Of a DNA stretch of 54,881 nucleotides, positions 28,166 to 38,560 are shown one piece after another. Below the pieces are notes generated by a model, which saw nothing but the letters and a program-made list of their open reading frames with translations, made no database searches and was not told the origin of the DNA. Position numbers and translations under genes: made by a program. The number at the start of each line of letters is the position of its first letter. Position 1 is the stretch's first letter. Location: the NCBI GenBank assembly GCA_018457135.1, contig JAGGDU010000031.1:1-54881 (forward strand), given 5' to 3'. The stretch is from Trichodesmium erythraeum GBRTRLIN201 (lineage in GTDB: Bacteria; Cyanobacteriota; Cyanobacteriia; Cyanobacteriales; Microcoleaceae).

Positions 28166-28984
28166 ATGAGTAATTCAATCAAAAAATTTAGAGAATTTGA
28201 ATATAATGCGTGGCAAAAATCTGTAGACCAATACGATAGTTCTTTTGCTTCTCTAACTAATCAAATGATTCAACCACTTCTGAATGCTGTCAACGCCAAA
28301 AAAGGAAACAAAATACTTGATATTGCTACTGGACCTGGTTATGTAGCTACAGATGCTGCTAAACGTGAATGTAATGTAATTGGATTAGATTTTTCTGATG
28401 GGATGTTAAATAAGGCTAAACAACTTAATCCTGACCTAGAATTTATTCAAGGAGGAGCTGAATTTTTACCTTTTGAAAATGAAGAGTTTGATGCTGTTGT
28501 GATGAATTTTGGTATTTTACATTTGGCTGAACCTCAAAAGGCAATCAATGAAGCATTTAGAGTTTTGCGTTATGCAGGAAAATTTGCTTTTACTGCTTGG
28601 GATATAATGGATAAATGTATTGGTATGAAGCTAGTTTATGAAGTAGTTAAAGCTCATGGAAATTTAGAAGTATCTTTGCCTGAAGGGCCTCCATTTTTTT
28701 ATTTTAGTGAAGAGCAAAACTGTATTTATGGATTAAAAAATGCTGGCTTTTCTAGTCCTTTAGTAAGTAAATTTTCTTTGGCCTGGGAGTTAGCAAATGC
28801 TGATGAATGGTTTGATGCTTTCTATAAAGGTGCTCCTAGAACAGGTGCTTTACTTCGGAGTCAAGCTCAGGAAAATATTGCAGATATTAAAGCAGCTTTT
28901 CATCAAATATCACAACCTTATGTTGATAAAAATACATTAATTTTACCTATGTCTGCGTTAGTGGCATCAGGAACAAAAATGTGA
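28166..28984 (+). CDS. Class I SAM-dependent methyltransferase
   Basis: UbiE/MenG-like (Methyltransf_11/25) fold. The SAM-binding motif I is ILDIATGPGYVATDAA at about residues 49-64, acidic loop GLDFSDGML at about 75-83, motif II/III EEFDAVVMNFGILHLAEP at about 108-125, and the post-motif VLRYAGKFAFTAWD. Length 272 aa. The C-terminal part (about 150-272) resembles family members that cap the active site, but the substrate is not evident. It is monocistronic, with about 1 kb of non-coding DNA before it and 400 bp after. It is not a clear UbiE/MenG orthologue. Confidence 0.82.
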   Translation: MSNSIKKFREFEYNAWQKSVDQYDSSFASLTNQMIQPLLNAVNAKKGNKILDIATGPGYVATDAAKRECNVIGLDFSDGMLNKAKQLNPDLEFIQGGAEFLPFENEEFDAVVMNFGILHLAEPQKAINEAFRVLRYAGKFAFTAWDIMDKCIGMKLVYEVVKAHGNLEVSLPEGPPFFYFSEEQNCIYGLKNAGFSSPLVSKFSLAWELANADEWFDAFYKGAPRTGALLRSQAQENIADIKAAFHQISQPYVDKNTLILPMSALVASGTKM

Positions 28985-29381
28985 CTAATAATGTGACTAA
29001 TATAACTCTAGGTATAAGTCATCAACTACAAGTAAAAACTCGAGGTTAACAATATTATAGCCTATATTTTTGCAGACATAATGTAGTCTTAAATAAATAG
29101 TTTCTGAGTTATAAGTTAGAAGAAAATTATAATGGTAAACATGAAATAAAAAATTAAGTAAGTATTTATGCTAAATCTTTTTCTAAGAAATTTTAACAGC
29201 ATAAATACTTACCAAATTACCAATTTTAAAATGACAAGTTTCTGTGCCAAACATGGTTTCTAGGAACACTCTTGAATGACACATCTAAAATGCTGCAATA
29301 AGGGTAAATAGGGTCTAGTAAACGGAGGAATATCCCAAAAAATAACCCAAAAACAATAAAGCTTTGTTGAGTATAAATTTG
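28985..29381. other. Intergenic, nothing recognised
   Basis: AT-rich spacer between convergent genes. No strong terminator hairpin was seen. Confidence 0.4.
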
Positions 29382-32300
29382 TTATACACAAGTTCTGACC
29401 TTTGAGTTATGGCTTGAGCTCAACCATTGCTGAAATACTTCAAACCTACCATCATCAGGATGAAAAATTCGATAAATTCGCAATCGTTTTTTATGGTGAG
29501 TTTCTGTTCGTAAACATTCCAAACTATAGCCAATTTTCTCCAAAAAACGCCTAACAATTATAATGGGGCTAGAGTTAGCAGCTAATCCTATTCCTAATAT
29601 AGTTTTAATTTCTGTTCGGTTTGACAAAGCTGTTTTTCCTAATAATTGTAAATCTGGGTCTATATTTTTCAACTCTCGTTTTTTATCCTTCAATAATGAA
29701 GGTATTTTTAATAATTCTATTACTCCAATAATTGCACCTAATAAAGAGTCATTAAAATCAGGAATAAAAATATTACCTTTACCTAACTCCAACAATTTTT
29801 TTACTACTTCCCCATCCCGGGCTGGTAAATACGGTCGCCCTACTGTCATAAAATAATGTAATTGCAACTGTTGGTACCACCCCCGATCATCTTTCTGAAC
29901 TAATTCAGCAGTTATGGGAATACTATAACGTAACATCAACTCAAATTTACGTTGTTCTCGTTGTTGTTGAATTGGTTTTGATAATCTTTTTGTGAGTTTT
30001 TGATACTCAAATAAACTAATACTTTTCGCAGTAGCGATCGCCTCACATTCTGTCTGATAGTTTTGCTTAATTACAATAGCTATAGCTTCCTGCAAAGTAT
30101 TAATTTCTTCAGGAGTTTCTGATGATTTTTTTTCTTCTAAATTTTCAGGTAAAGCTTCTGCAGAAACTTCTATGATCTGCTGTCCTTCTATTCGTAAAAA
30201 TTCTAAAACTGACTCTCTATATTGATTCATTCCAGCATTAAAGCGGACCGCCATTTTTGCCCAACACAAAAAAGATTCTGCCTGAAAACCTACTTCCAAA
30301 TCATCTAAACTATCAAAATCAGATTGTTGTAATAACCGAATATTTAATTGAGTCAAACGTTGCTCAGAATTGAGCAAAGAAGTTATAGAAGTAGAACCAT
30401 TACCTACCTGATTAAAACCACAATTAGCTACCCACAAATATCTAGGAATATTCTCACGAACTCTACCCAAAGATTGACAAACAGAAGTGGCTCCCTGCAC
30501 CCCCTGAGCAATTGCCCAAACTGAAGTAAAATGCCCTTGAACATCAATACTAACTCCAGTTTCAATTGAGGGAGAAGCTAAAACAATATCATACTTTAGT
30601 AATACTTGATTTAATGACTTAATACAACCATAAGCAGGATGATTTACTTCTGCTAAAGATTCTGAATCTATTCTCAGAATTTTTAATTTGGGAAACTGTT
30701 TTTTCAGATAAGCTTCTAAGGCACGAGTCCCCCATTTACTTGTCAGTTTTTGCGCTGATAAACAAACTATTGGTTTGCCACCTTCACGAATATGTTTTTG
30801 TAAATCTGCTATTAATCTTTTGGGAGTTGTTTCTGGGTAATTAAAAATTTTCCAAGCTTCTTTTTCTCCAGGTAACCAATCATTTTGAACAATGAAAGGT
30901 TCTAATTTTACTCCTGCTAAAGCTTGTAAATAATCTATAGAAATATCGCTGAGGTCAGCATCAGCTATAAATACTTTACCTGCACCCCCTAAAATATTTT
31001 GCATTAACGCTTTAAAACATCTGAGAATTTTTACTCTACTTTTCCTACAAGTATTAGAATTTAAAGCATGCCAAATTACTTGCTCAATTTCATCAATAAT
31101 TACTATTCCATCTGACCAAGTTTCTGGATTAAAGTTAGCTTGGGAATTAGGATGTAAAGAGTCAATACATAACCCTAAACCTAATAATTTATCTGGGGAT
31201 TTTGAGTTAACTTCTGTAATATATTTTAATCCAAAACGTTGACATAATTCCTGTACTAATTGTACCCGATGCCCGATAACTAAAACTTTTTGATTACGAG
31301 CTACAGCTTCAGAAACTATTTTTTCTAAAAACTTAGTTTTTCCAGTTCCTTTAGCAGATTTTATTCCTATAAGTTTAGCGGGAAAATTTATACTATAATC
31401 TAAATCAATGTCGTCTAATTTATGTAAGTTATTGTTATTATTGTCTATAGAATTAAATATATTTTGTTCTGAAAGATAGCGACTATTAACTCTCAAATTT
31501 ACCGGATATGTGAGACGAATAAATGATTTAGCTTTCCAAAGTTCTAAAGGTAATGCCTTTTTATAAGCTTCATCAAAAACATTTTTTCCATGATTAGCGA
31601 TTAAATTATCTACTCCTTTACCTAATTCTGGATTCCAGGAAATTACTTTAACTTTACATCCCTTTTTTATGAGTAAATATCCAGTTTTTCTAATGGCAGC
31701 ATTAACATTTTTAATAGTTTTAGCTTTAGTATCTTGGTCAAATGCAATATAAATTTCTCGAGTATTATTAATCAGCTTTTCTAACTGGGGAATTAAATGT
31801 TGTTTACCAATACGGTTACCATATTCATCTCTCAAAACTCGGTATCCACCAAATACTCCTGGTAAGGCAATAGCTACATAGGATGCTGTTAATAAAGCTC
31901 CTGCTTTTTTTGCCCCTTCAGTAATACATAAAGGTATTTGAGGATGGGCGATAAACCACTGCCAAAAACCAAAGTCTGGTTGATTATTATCAATATCTTC
32001 TGGCAAAATTGTTAATTGATAATGACTCGCTATTTTATGCCATAAATGTAGGGGAATTTTTAGAGCAAATAAACTAGTAGGAGTTTTGGGAGGGTGCTCA
32101 TATTTAATTATTTTTTTTTCGTCGTAACTATGACGTGGTTGACTAGGTTTAAAACAACCCCAAAAATCTTCTTCTCCTGATAATAAATCAATTCCAGAAC
32201 ACCACCACCCACCTTCTTCAATATGTTGGTATCGGTTTAATATTTCGCTTGTGACTCGACCATCATTTCGTCGAGGAATAGCATCAGAATAAAATAAAAA

Positions 32301-32429
32301 TTCATAAGCTCGTTGTCCTTCTAATGGGACAACGTTAAGGTGGATTAATTGGTCATCAACACAGCTATTAGTCCATTCTCGGAAATAACTAATTTGTGGT
32401 TCAGTATTAGGGCTCATCGAATAATGCAT
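29382..32429 (-). CDS. CyRepA1-family plasmid replication-type protein (DUF3854, Toprim-like and helicase-like)
   Basis: Large protein of the CyRepA1 family, known as replication proteins of cyanobacterial plasmids. The N-terminal part is a DUF3854/Toprim-like domain: the acidic residue E171 in CITEGAKKAGALL and the DQD triplet at 231-233 in IYIAFDQD. The central part is a P-loop module: Walker A SAKGTGKT (358-365), Walker B-like VIIDEIEQ (443-450), and helicase-like blocks FIADADLSD and ASPSIETGVSID. The C-terminal 350 residues are less distinctive. Length (1015 aa) is in the family range and the frame is intact. Start: M1 or M5 are both possible. No partition genes or iterons are visible, so it is either a chromosomal remnant of an integrated plasmid or a domesticated gene. 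Confidence 0.82.
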   Translation of the reverse strand: MHYSMSPNTEPQISYFREWTNSCVDDQLIHLNVVPLEGQRAYEFLFYSDAIPRRNDGRVTSEILNRYQHIEEGGWWCSGIDLLSGEEDFWGCFKPSQPRHSYDEKKIIKYEHPPKTPTSLFALKIPLHLWHKIASHYQLTILPEDIDNNQPDFGFWQWFIAHPQIPLCITEGAKKAGALLTASYVAIALPGVFGGYRVLRDEYGNRIGKQHLIPQLEKLINNTREIYIAFDQDTKAKTIKNVNAAIRKTGYLLIKKGCKVKVISWNPELGKGVDNLIANHGKNVFDEAYKKALPLELWKAKSFIRLTYPVNLRVNSRYLSEQNIFNSIDNNNNNLHKLDDIDLDYSINFPAKLIGIKSAKGTGKTKFLEKIVSEAVARNQKVLVIGHRVQLVQELCQRFGLKYITEVNSKSPDKLLGLGLCIDSLHPNSQANFNPETWSDGIVIIDEIEQVIWHALNSNTCRKSRVKILRCFKALMQNILGGAGKVFIADADLSDISIDYLQALAGVKLEPFIVQNDWLPGEKEAWKIFNYPETTPKRLIADLQKHIREGGKPIVCLSAQKLTSKWGTRALEAYLKKQFPKLKILRIDSESLAEVNHPAYGCIKSLNQVLLKYDIVLASPSIETGVSIDVQGHFTSVWAIAQGVQGATSVCQSLGRVRENIPRYLWVANCGFNQVGNGSTSITSLLNSEQRLTQLNIRLLQQSDFDSLDDLEVGFQAESFLCWAKMAVRFNAGMNQYRESVLEFLRIEGQQIIEVSAEALPENLEEKKSSETPEEINTLQEAIAIVIKQNYQTECEAIATAKSISLFEYQKLTKRLSKPIQQQREQRKFELMLRYSIPITAELVQKDDRGWYQQLQLHYFMTVGRPYLPARDGEVVKKLLELGKGNIFIPDFNDSLLGAIIGVIELLKIPSLLKDKKRELKNIDPDLQLLGKTALSNRTEIKTILGIGLAANSSPIIIVRRFLEKIGYSLECLRTETHHKKRLRIYRIFHPDDGRFEVFQQWLSSSHNSKVRTCV

Positions 32430-33254
32430 TCTACCTATAGTGACAGATTTTAATTGTATTATAAAAACACACTATATGTAGGTAAAATTTTCTTTAGCAT
32501 TAACAACCTAATTATACAGTTATTTAGTTTTTTTAATATATTTTAATTATATCATACTTTAAAGTTTTATAAAATTGTTATTTTTCTAAAATTGAAAATT
32601 CTTACAAGTAATTGGTTATGAATATTATTAAATATTTCAAATTTCAAATTTACTATATAAATTTGCCTATTTACTTACAAAAATATTAAACATTTATAAT
32701 CTAGCTTAAGCATTCAGCTATTAGCATTTACTCTGAGATTTAAAACTAATGAAGCTGATAGTTTATAGTTAAACTCTGAGTACTTATAACCTAGTAATAC
32801 GAAAAGTAAGAAAATATCACAAGTAGTTTCAAACATACAGTCCTTTCCATAAAAGTTAAGCTCAATAATTGGAATCATAAACTTTGAGCAAATTAGAACT
32901 TATTCTACTTACTATTATCCTGTACTAATTAGTCGTGCAAAGTGCTATATATGTGAAATAATTTGGTAAAATTACAGTAGTATTAAAAAATGTATCCTAT
33001 ATAAACCTATAAATGGATGAGTTCTCTCAGATCAGGGGTAAGAGCAGAGTTGATTTTTAAGCTTTATGAAGCTTTATAAGTTATAGGGATTATCCTCTGA
33101 ATATATGAGTAGGTTGTAGGAAATGAGGTCCAGATTACAAAAGTCTACCACTCTACCTAAATCTACCACCTTCTTATTAATTAATAACATTGACTATTAA
33201 CTTAAAAACTACAAACTTTTTCAATTACTTTAACCTAATTATTATTAGCCAATT
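32430..33254. other. 825-bp intergenic region upstream of the replication-type gene and MscS gene
   Basis: The two genes diverge, so both promoters lie here. I searched by eye for iterons (repeated 15-25-mers) that would mark a plasmid origin and saw none, only short AT-rich repetitions. Confidence 0.45.
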
Positions 33255-34376
33255 ATGGAAGCAATTTCGGTAATTATCAACAATATCACAACTATCAAAA
33301 TTATGAATATACCAGTCATAACAATACTTTTTATATGCCTGGTACTAATAACAACATTAGTCTTCAAAAGATTATTAAGCATAATTGTAATTAAACGAAT
33401 TGAGGCTTTAACTAGTAAGACAAAAACAACCCTTGATGATCAATTAATTGCAGTTCTTAAAAAGCCTATTGGATGGTTTATCTATTTACTAGGATTGTGG
33501 ATAATACAATTAATATTGACAGATTATATTTCTCCACAATTAAATCAAACAATCACAGGAATTATTAATTTAGCAATAGTAGGTAATTTCGCTCTAATTA
33601 TCTACCGTATATCTCCAATTTTAGGAGAATTTTTTATAATTTTATCAGCTCAAACAGACACTGAATTGGATGATATTATTAGCCCCTATATTCCGAAACT
33701 ACTAAGATTAACTGCCATCGTAATATTTGGTTTAAAAGTAGCAGAATTATTACTGGGAGCTTCTGCTACTGCATTACTTGGTTTAATCGGTGGTGCTGGT
33801 CTTACATTAGGTCTATTATTTAAGGATTTCGTAGGTGATTGGTTAGCTACTATTATAATTTATAGTGATAGTTTGTATCGCATAGATGATTGGCTTTTAT
33901 TGCCAAGTGGTCGTTGGGCAGAGGTTAAACATATTGGTATTAGAAGTACAACAATTTATATAGGTTTTGAGGGAGCTACCCTGAAAGTTCCTAACTCTAA
34001 AATGATTGATGGTAATATTAAAAATTTATCCCAACAGCCAAATGAAAAGAAGAAAGCAGCTATTGATTTGTATATCAAGATTGATGGAATTTCAGCTAGA
34101 AAGATAGCTTATCTTAACGATAAAATTCGAGGAATTCCCAAATCAATTGACCTTTTATATGACTCTTGTGTCGTGAGATTTAATGGATTAGAAAAAAATG
34201 CTCGTGTGATTAGAGTAATTGGATTTACTAATGATTTAGACAATTATTCGAGAGCTTATGACCAATTAAATTTGGCAATATTAGCTTTATTGGAGCAAGA
34301 GGAAATAGATTTATTTGATGTGAATATTCTTAGTGATACAGAAACTTATCAAAATTGGCAGTCTAGTCAAAATTAG
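33255..34376 (+). CDS. MscS-family mechanosensitive ion channel
   Basis: Small-conductance mechanosensitive channel that releases solutes on osmotic downshift. There are about four or five hydrophobic spans: residues 18-40, 70-90, 104-124, 145-165 and the pore helix. The pore-lining helix TALLGLIGGAGLTLGLLFKD at about 172-191 carries the Gly/Ala pattern of TM3. The beta domain follows (LYRIDDWLLLPSGRWAEVKH, continuing IGIRSTTI at about 206-233, and VPNSKMIDGNIKNLSQ). Length (373 aa) places it among medium-sized cyanobacterial MscS proteins. Monocistronic. The extra N-terminal spans suggest a role different from the classic three-span MscS. Confidence 0.88.
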   Translation: MEAISVIINNITTIKIMNIPVITILFICLVLITTLVFKRLLSIIVIKRIEALTSKTKTTLDDQLIAVLKKPIGWFIYLLGLWIIQLILTDYISPQLNQTITGIINLAIVGNFALIIYRISPILGEFFIILSAQTDTELDDIISPYIPKLLRLTAIVIFGLKVAELLLGASATALLGLIGGAGLTLGLLFKDFVGDWLATIIIYSDSLYRIDDWLLLPSGRWAEVKHIGIRSTTIYIGFEGATLKVPNSKMIDGNIKNLSQQPNEKKKAAIDLYIKIDGISARKIAYLNDKIRGIPKSIDLLYDSCVVRFNGLEKNARVIRVIGFTNDLDNYSRAYDQLNLAILALLEQEEIDLFDVNILSDTETYQNWQSSQN

Positions 34377-34527
34377 GTATTGAAGTAGGGAATAAGAACA
34401 ATGCTTTTTGTGGGATAATTTCTCATCATTTTTATGGCTAGTTATTGTTAGATTTTAGTAAGGAAAAATTCTGAACATATTTATTCCTTTTCTATTCCTT
34501 CTCTATTCCTTCTCTCTGAAGCAACTT

Positions 34528-34580
34528 AATTTATTCCTCACGTAAAATTTGAAGATTTTTAGAGATACAGACATCAGTAA
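34528..34580 (-). pseudogene. Possible second sulfotransferase 3'-end fragment
   Basis: The minus strand ends KNLQILREE-stop, resembling YLQVLRKE-stop of the relic ending near 34800, and the plus-strand DNA (TTAATTTATTCC...) is similar in both places. It is very short, so the similarity could be accidental. Confidence 0.25.
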
Positions 34581-34794
34581 ATTATGAATCTCATTCATAG
34601 ATTAATTTTGTATTATGGGGGTTAGGGAAGTTGAATTTTGACTGGCACGTAGAAATATAGGTAGCTCCTCGGCAAAAATTTCTAACTATTTTGTTTGAGA
34701 TTTCTCAGATTATTTTTTCTAATTGCTATGAAAGGCGATCGCTACTTTTTAATATCTAAAAATTATAAATATATCTGTTCCCTCTTTATGAATA

Positions 34795-35480
34795 AATTAA
34801 ATTTATTCCTTTCGCAAAACCTGAAGATAAAGCCCCACACTTACAGCTAATATTTCTTTGCCATAAAGTTATGAATACCAAGGTTTTTCTGTATCACTTA
34901 ACTGACTATAACTAATTTTACTTCCCTGGCATTTATAATTTTTTATAAAGCTACCTAAACTTAAACCAGTAAAGTCTTGAAGTTGCTTAATTCTCCTTTC
35001 AGGATTAAGTACTAAAATTTATATTTGATATAACCAACCATTATTTAAAAACCTAGTAATTGACAATTGTATTAAGGTGGATAAGTACGACAATAAAAAT
35101 TTATAAATTATGATTATTTTATTTCTGTAAACATCGGTTTTAAATGCCTAATTTAACCCTAAATAGCCATTTTATTTCCTACTTTAATTAAAGACACAAT
35201 AGTATCTCGTAGTTCTTGAATAATAAATATAAATTTTACATTTTTGACAAGGTCATAAATATCTGGAAATAACTCTCCCATAATAGGGTATTTTAGGGCA
35301 ATATTAGTATTATCAGCATAACGCTTTCAAATATTAAAAAAAAAATTATTGGCTAATTCAGCACTAAAATTTATGAGTTATGCTAGTTCGGAAAAATAAT
35401 ATTTACTTTGGCTTTCAAAATTAATTTTACCTATTTACCTTTACTATGAACATTAACTAAATGATATAGATAATCTATTT
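34795..35480 (-). pseudogene. Sulfotransferase gene relic
   Basis: The minus strand reads ALKYPIMGELFPDIYDLVKN, continuing VKFIFIIQELRDTIVSLIKV (35170-35310). This is the 3'-PAPS/substrate region of sulfotransferases (usual form KFIFIIRDLRDTVVS). Further on, ILVLNPERRIKQLQDFTGLS and LYGKEILAVSVGLYLQVL (34800-35020) match the C-terminal part. Stops and frameshifts break it repeatedly. No intact sulfotransferase or sulfation gene is nearby. Confidence 0.6.
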
Positions 35481-35580
35481 ATTCAATTAATGGATCAACC
35501 TTGGTATTGGAGCAAATAATAATTTTTCATAAATGTAGTTTCATAACAAAGATATCCACCAATAAAAAAGTACGTCATAT

Positions 35581-36858
35581 TTAGAAAGAAGAAGGATCAT
35601 TCCTGAATGCAATTAATTTTTGTGCTAATTTAATAGCTTCATCTTGAGTTAAAATATTCTCTTCAGCTCGTGCAATTTGAATCTCAGTTAAAAGCTGACC
35701 AACTATGGGACCTTTAGGTAATTTTAGAGCTGTAATTAAATCATTTCCACTCAATAAAGTTGTGGGATGAGCAACTAGATCATCTGGATTAATATAACGT
35801 TCAATTAAACAATTAATTTCCTCCATCGATATTCCTTTTGCCACTGCTACAACTGCTAAAGCAGGAAAATTTTTTCCTATTTGTTGAAAGAAAAAATATT
35901 GTTCTCTAACAGACATATGAAGAACTTCTATTTCTGACAGTTTTTCTAAACTTTTAAGAACTGCAATTGTACTTCTAATTTCTGCATTGCTATACTTTAA
36001 CCGCATTAGTTCAACTTCCGCTTTTTGTGGGTTAGAATTAACTAATATTGCTAATTTAGCAATTGCCAATAAAGACGTTTTGACTGTATTGCGCACCCCA
36101 CTCCCTAACTCTACTTTTAAAGTAGACCAATTTTTTTGTAATTTTTCTACTACTATCTCTACCTTTTTTCCTATTCCCAAATTTTCTGTTGCTGCAGGAA
36201 AATAATCTGAGAGTAAACCATTTTTCCAAGCCTTTTCTATCCAAATCATTCCTTGGGGATGACTCAACAAATAACCTAATTCTGTCTGCACTCTTTCTGT
36301 TGCAACTTGAGTAATTAAAGGTGCAAACTCTCGAATAGTTGTTTGAGTTTCTGGGGAAATAATAAAACCTAATTGTGCTGCTTGACGATATGCCCGTAAT
36401 AGTCGGAGAGGATCCTCTTTAAGATTCTCAGATTTTACCATTCTAATAATACCGTCTTGCAAATCTTTTAGAGCATTAAATAAATCTATCAATTCATTAG
36501 TAAAAGGATTATAAGCAATAGCATTTATAGTAAAATCTCGTCGCCATAAATCTTCCTTCAAACTATTACCTTCAATCTCAGCAAAATCAACTGTAGTTCC
36601 TTTAAATACTACCCTAGCAATTTTTCTTTCCGCATCCAAAACCACAAAACCAGCTTGATATTCCTTAGCAATATTTCTAGCAATACTAACTGCTTGGTCA
36701 AGGATAATAAAGTCTAAATCTAAATATGTAGTCTTCCGTTTCAGTAAAGCATCTCGCACTGAACCACCCACTAAGTAAACATTTTGGGGCAGCATTTTTG
36801 CCTCAAATGGCCAATTTTCTGGTGATAAAGCAGACAGGGAATTTATCAACATTGCCAC
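35581..36858 (-). CDS. CCA tRNA nucleotidyltransferase / poly(A) polymerase family protein
   Basis: Adds or repairs the 3'-CCA end of tRNAs (or only part of it, as some bacteria split the job between two enzymes). The nucleotidyltransferase head has VYLVGGSVRDALL at residues 27-39 and the catalytic carboxylates in YLDLDFI (about 45-51). The motif LWRRDFTINAIAYNPF is at about 103-118, and the tRNA-binding motif EDPLRLLRAYRQAAQLGF is at about 147-164. Length (425 aa) is normal. It is divergent from ycf34 by about 460 bp. Symbol not assigned, because bacterial cca and pcnB classes cannot be separated by eye. Confidence 0.88.
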   Translation of the reverse strand: MAMLINSLSALSPENWPFEAKMLPQNVYLVGGSVRDALLKRKTTYLDLDFIILDQAVSIARNIAKEYQAGFVVLDAERKIARVVFKGTTVDFAEIEGNSLKEDLWRRDFTINAIAYNPFTNELIDLFNALKDLQDGIIRMVKSENLKEDPLRLLRAYRQAAQLGFIISPETQTTIREFAPLITQVATERVQTELGYLLSHPQGMIWIEKAWKNGLLSDYFPAATENLGIGKKVEIVVEKLQKNWSTLKVELGSGVRNTVKTSLLAIAKLAILVNSNPQKAEVELMRLKYSNAEIRSTIAVLKSLEKLSEIEVLHMSVREQYFFFQQIGKNFPALAVVAVAKGISMEEINCLIERYINPDDLVAHPTTLLSGNDLITALKLPKGPIVGQLLTEIQIARAEENILTQDEAIKLAQKLIAFRNDPSSF

Positions 36859-36906
36859 AAAAATAAAATGAATTTCTTTGCAGTTAAACTTTTATAGGAC
36901 TTTTCC

Positions 36907-36979
36907 AGAAACCAGGTTATGAGATAAAATTTTTCATGGCATGCGAAAAACAATAATTAGGACAATTAACCCGGTTTCT
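36907..36979. repeat. Inverted repeat AGAAACCAGGTT / AACCCGGTTTCT
   Basis: The two 12-base arms (36907-36918 and 36968-36979) match inverted with one mismatch, about 49 bp apart, just upstream of the CCA gene. The same arms, closer together, form the terminator hairpin at 50349-50375, so this is a dispersed palindromic repeat. Confidence 0.5.
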
Positions 36980-37320
36980 CGTTTAGGTATATAAATCCCA
37001 TTTTACCTAGGTTAAAGTTAACATGATCTCTGAAAAAAGTATATTTTTTATCAGTATAAAAACCACTTTTTCTCTTGGACAAGATTTTATAAATTCCAGA
37101 TCAAATTAATTTAGGTTAAAATATAAACTTATCAAACCATTAAGATCGAAAATTATTGTATCAATTAAGATTAAACTTAACAAAAAAAACAAGGTTTCAA
37201 GCCTCCCTTTTTCAGGGGATGAAAAGAATAAACTTCAGTGTTTCAAAACCCTGGCTTCATTCAGAAGTACTGATAACTATTAACTGATAACTAAAATGAC
37301 CATCAATGAGGTATTTAAAA

Positions 37321-37569
37321 ATGTGTATTTGTGTGAACTGCCACTATGTGGATCAGTGTGTGACTTATCATGCTGTAGAAACTCAGCACGAACAACTTCA
37401 TTTAACAGAAAATCCAGATTTTGACCCAGTTGAACCTACTATAAATGTTAATATTCGTCCCAAACAAAACGAAATTGAGATGGAATGGGATGTTGTCGGT
37501 TGTGAAAGTTTTCTAGAAGAAATGGGCAAATGGGCAAAATTAAGACCTGGTGAACTTATCCCTACCTGA
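37321..37569 (+). CDS. ycf34: Ycf34 family protein
   Basis: Small protein conserved in cyanobacteria and some algal plastids. Ycf34 from Synechocystis was reported to bind an iron-sulphur cluster and to influence photosynthetic electron flow. The N-terminus MCICVNCHYVDQCVTYHAVE carries C2, C4, C7 and C13, and a further cysteine lies in WDVVGCESFLEEMG, giving the cluster-ligand pattern. Length 82 aa. I start at ATG 37321 because MCICxxC is the family N-terminus; the upstream in-frame ATG (37306) would add MRYLK. It lies 355 bp ahead of tsaB in the same direction. Confidence 0.92.
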   Translation: MCICVNCHYVDQCVTYHAVETQHEQLHLTENPDFDPVEPTINVNIRPKQNEIEMEWDVVGCESFLEEMGKWAKLRPGELIPT

Positions 37570-37924
37570 ATTCAACCTAAAATGAAATAAGTTAATAAGT
37601 ATACAGGTATCTTGCCTACCATAACTATACTTCACCTAATAGAAATAGCTTAATTTTTGCTACCCATAATTGATAGGGAGATGGGAATATTAATAAGTAC
37701 AGAACTACGCAAATAGATTAGCATATTTATAAATGCTGAAACTAATTTAGGAATAACTTCTGATTTCTGAATTGGGGTTAGTGCCATAAAATTATCTACA
37801 GTAATAATTTGACTTCACCCCTTCTCACTTTATGACTTTAGCTATAACTTTCTTACTAAAAAATAAATCACCATTCCTCCTCTTTTCTTCTTCTTTATAA
37901 CTTCTTATTTCTGCCTTCAAACAA
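37570..37924. other. Intergenic, nothing recognised
   Basis: Contains a pyrimidine-rich run (37875-37917) just before tsaB. No RNA or terminator was recognised. Confidence 0.4.
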
Positions 37925-38560
37925 ATGACAAATACGGAAAAAAAATATGGTTTAGCAATTCATACTACCAGTCCAGAGTTAGGTTTAGCTATTAGTAACT
38001 TTGATGAATATACTCGCTCTCAAACTTGGAACTTAGGGCGAGATTTATCTAATAACCTACATCAAAAATTACAAGAGTTTATACTACCTCAAATATGGCA
38101 AGATTTAAGCTTTATTACTGTTGCTAAAGGTCCGGGAAGTTTCACAGGTACTCGTATTGGTGTAGTCACAGCTAGAACTTTAGCTCAACAATTAAATATA
38201 CCACTATTTGCCATTTCAACTTTGGCAACTATAGCTTGGTCATATAAACAAAAAAGTCATAATTTATTCCTACAAATGCATGCTCAAAGAGGGCAATTAT
38301 TTACAGCTATTTATCAGGTAGAAGAAATGGGTATAAATCCTATTTCAGGAGATACACTAATGAATCCGCTAGTATGGGAAAAAATGTTAGTAGACTGGGA
38401 CAATTCTTATCATTTAATCCAGGTTAAAAATAGCTTGGGAAAATATGTTGTAAGTTTATTAGAATTAGCTCATTTAGAATGGCAAAAAGGAAACAGACCA
38501 CATTGGTCAGAAGCATTACCTTTTTATGGACAAAGTCCTGTAGAGAAATATCCTCTGTAA
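37925..38560 (+). CDS. tsaB: tRNA threonylcarbamoyladenosine biosynthesis protein TsaB
   Basis: Scaffold partner of TsaD in making the t6A modification at position 37 of ANN-decoding tRNAs. The ASKHA-fold signature YGLAIHTTSPELGLAI is at residues 8-23, and FITVAKGPGSFTGTRIGVVT is at about 63-82. Length (211 aa) is normal for the cyanobacterial protein. The C-terminus is short, as expected for the non-catalytic member of the pair. TsaD is not in the window. Confidence 0.93.
   Translation: MTNTEKKYGLAIHTTSPELGLAISNFDEYTRSQTWNLGRDLSNNLHQKLQEFILPQIWQDLSFITVAKGPGSFTGTRIGVVTARTLAQQLNIPLFAISTLATIAWSYKQKSHNLFLQMHAQRGQLFTAIYQVEEMGINPISGDTLMNPLVWEKMLVDWDNSYHLIQVKNSLGKYVVSLLELAHLEWQKGNRPHWSEALPFYGQSPVEKYPL

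Noticed and set aside
37195-37225. GTTTCAAGCC...CAGGGGATGAAA resembling a CRISPR repeat
   Set aside because: Only one copy, no spacers and no cas genes.
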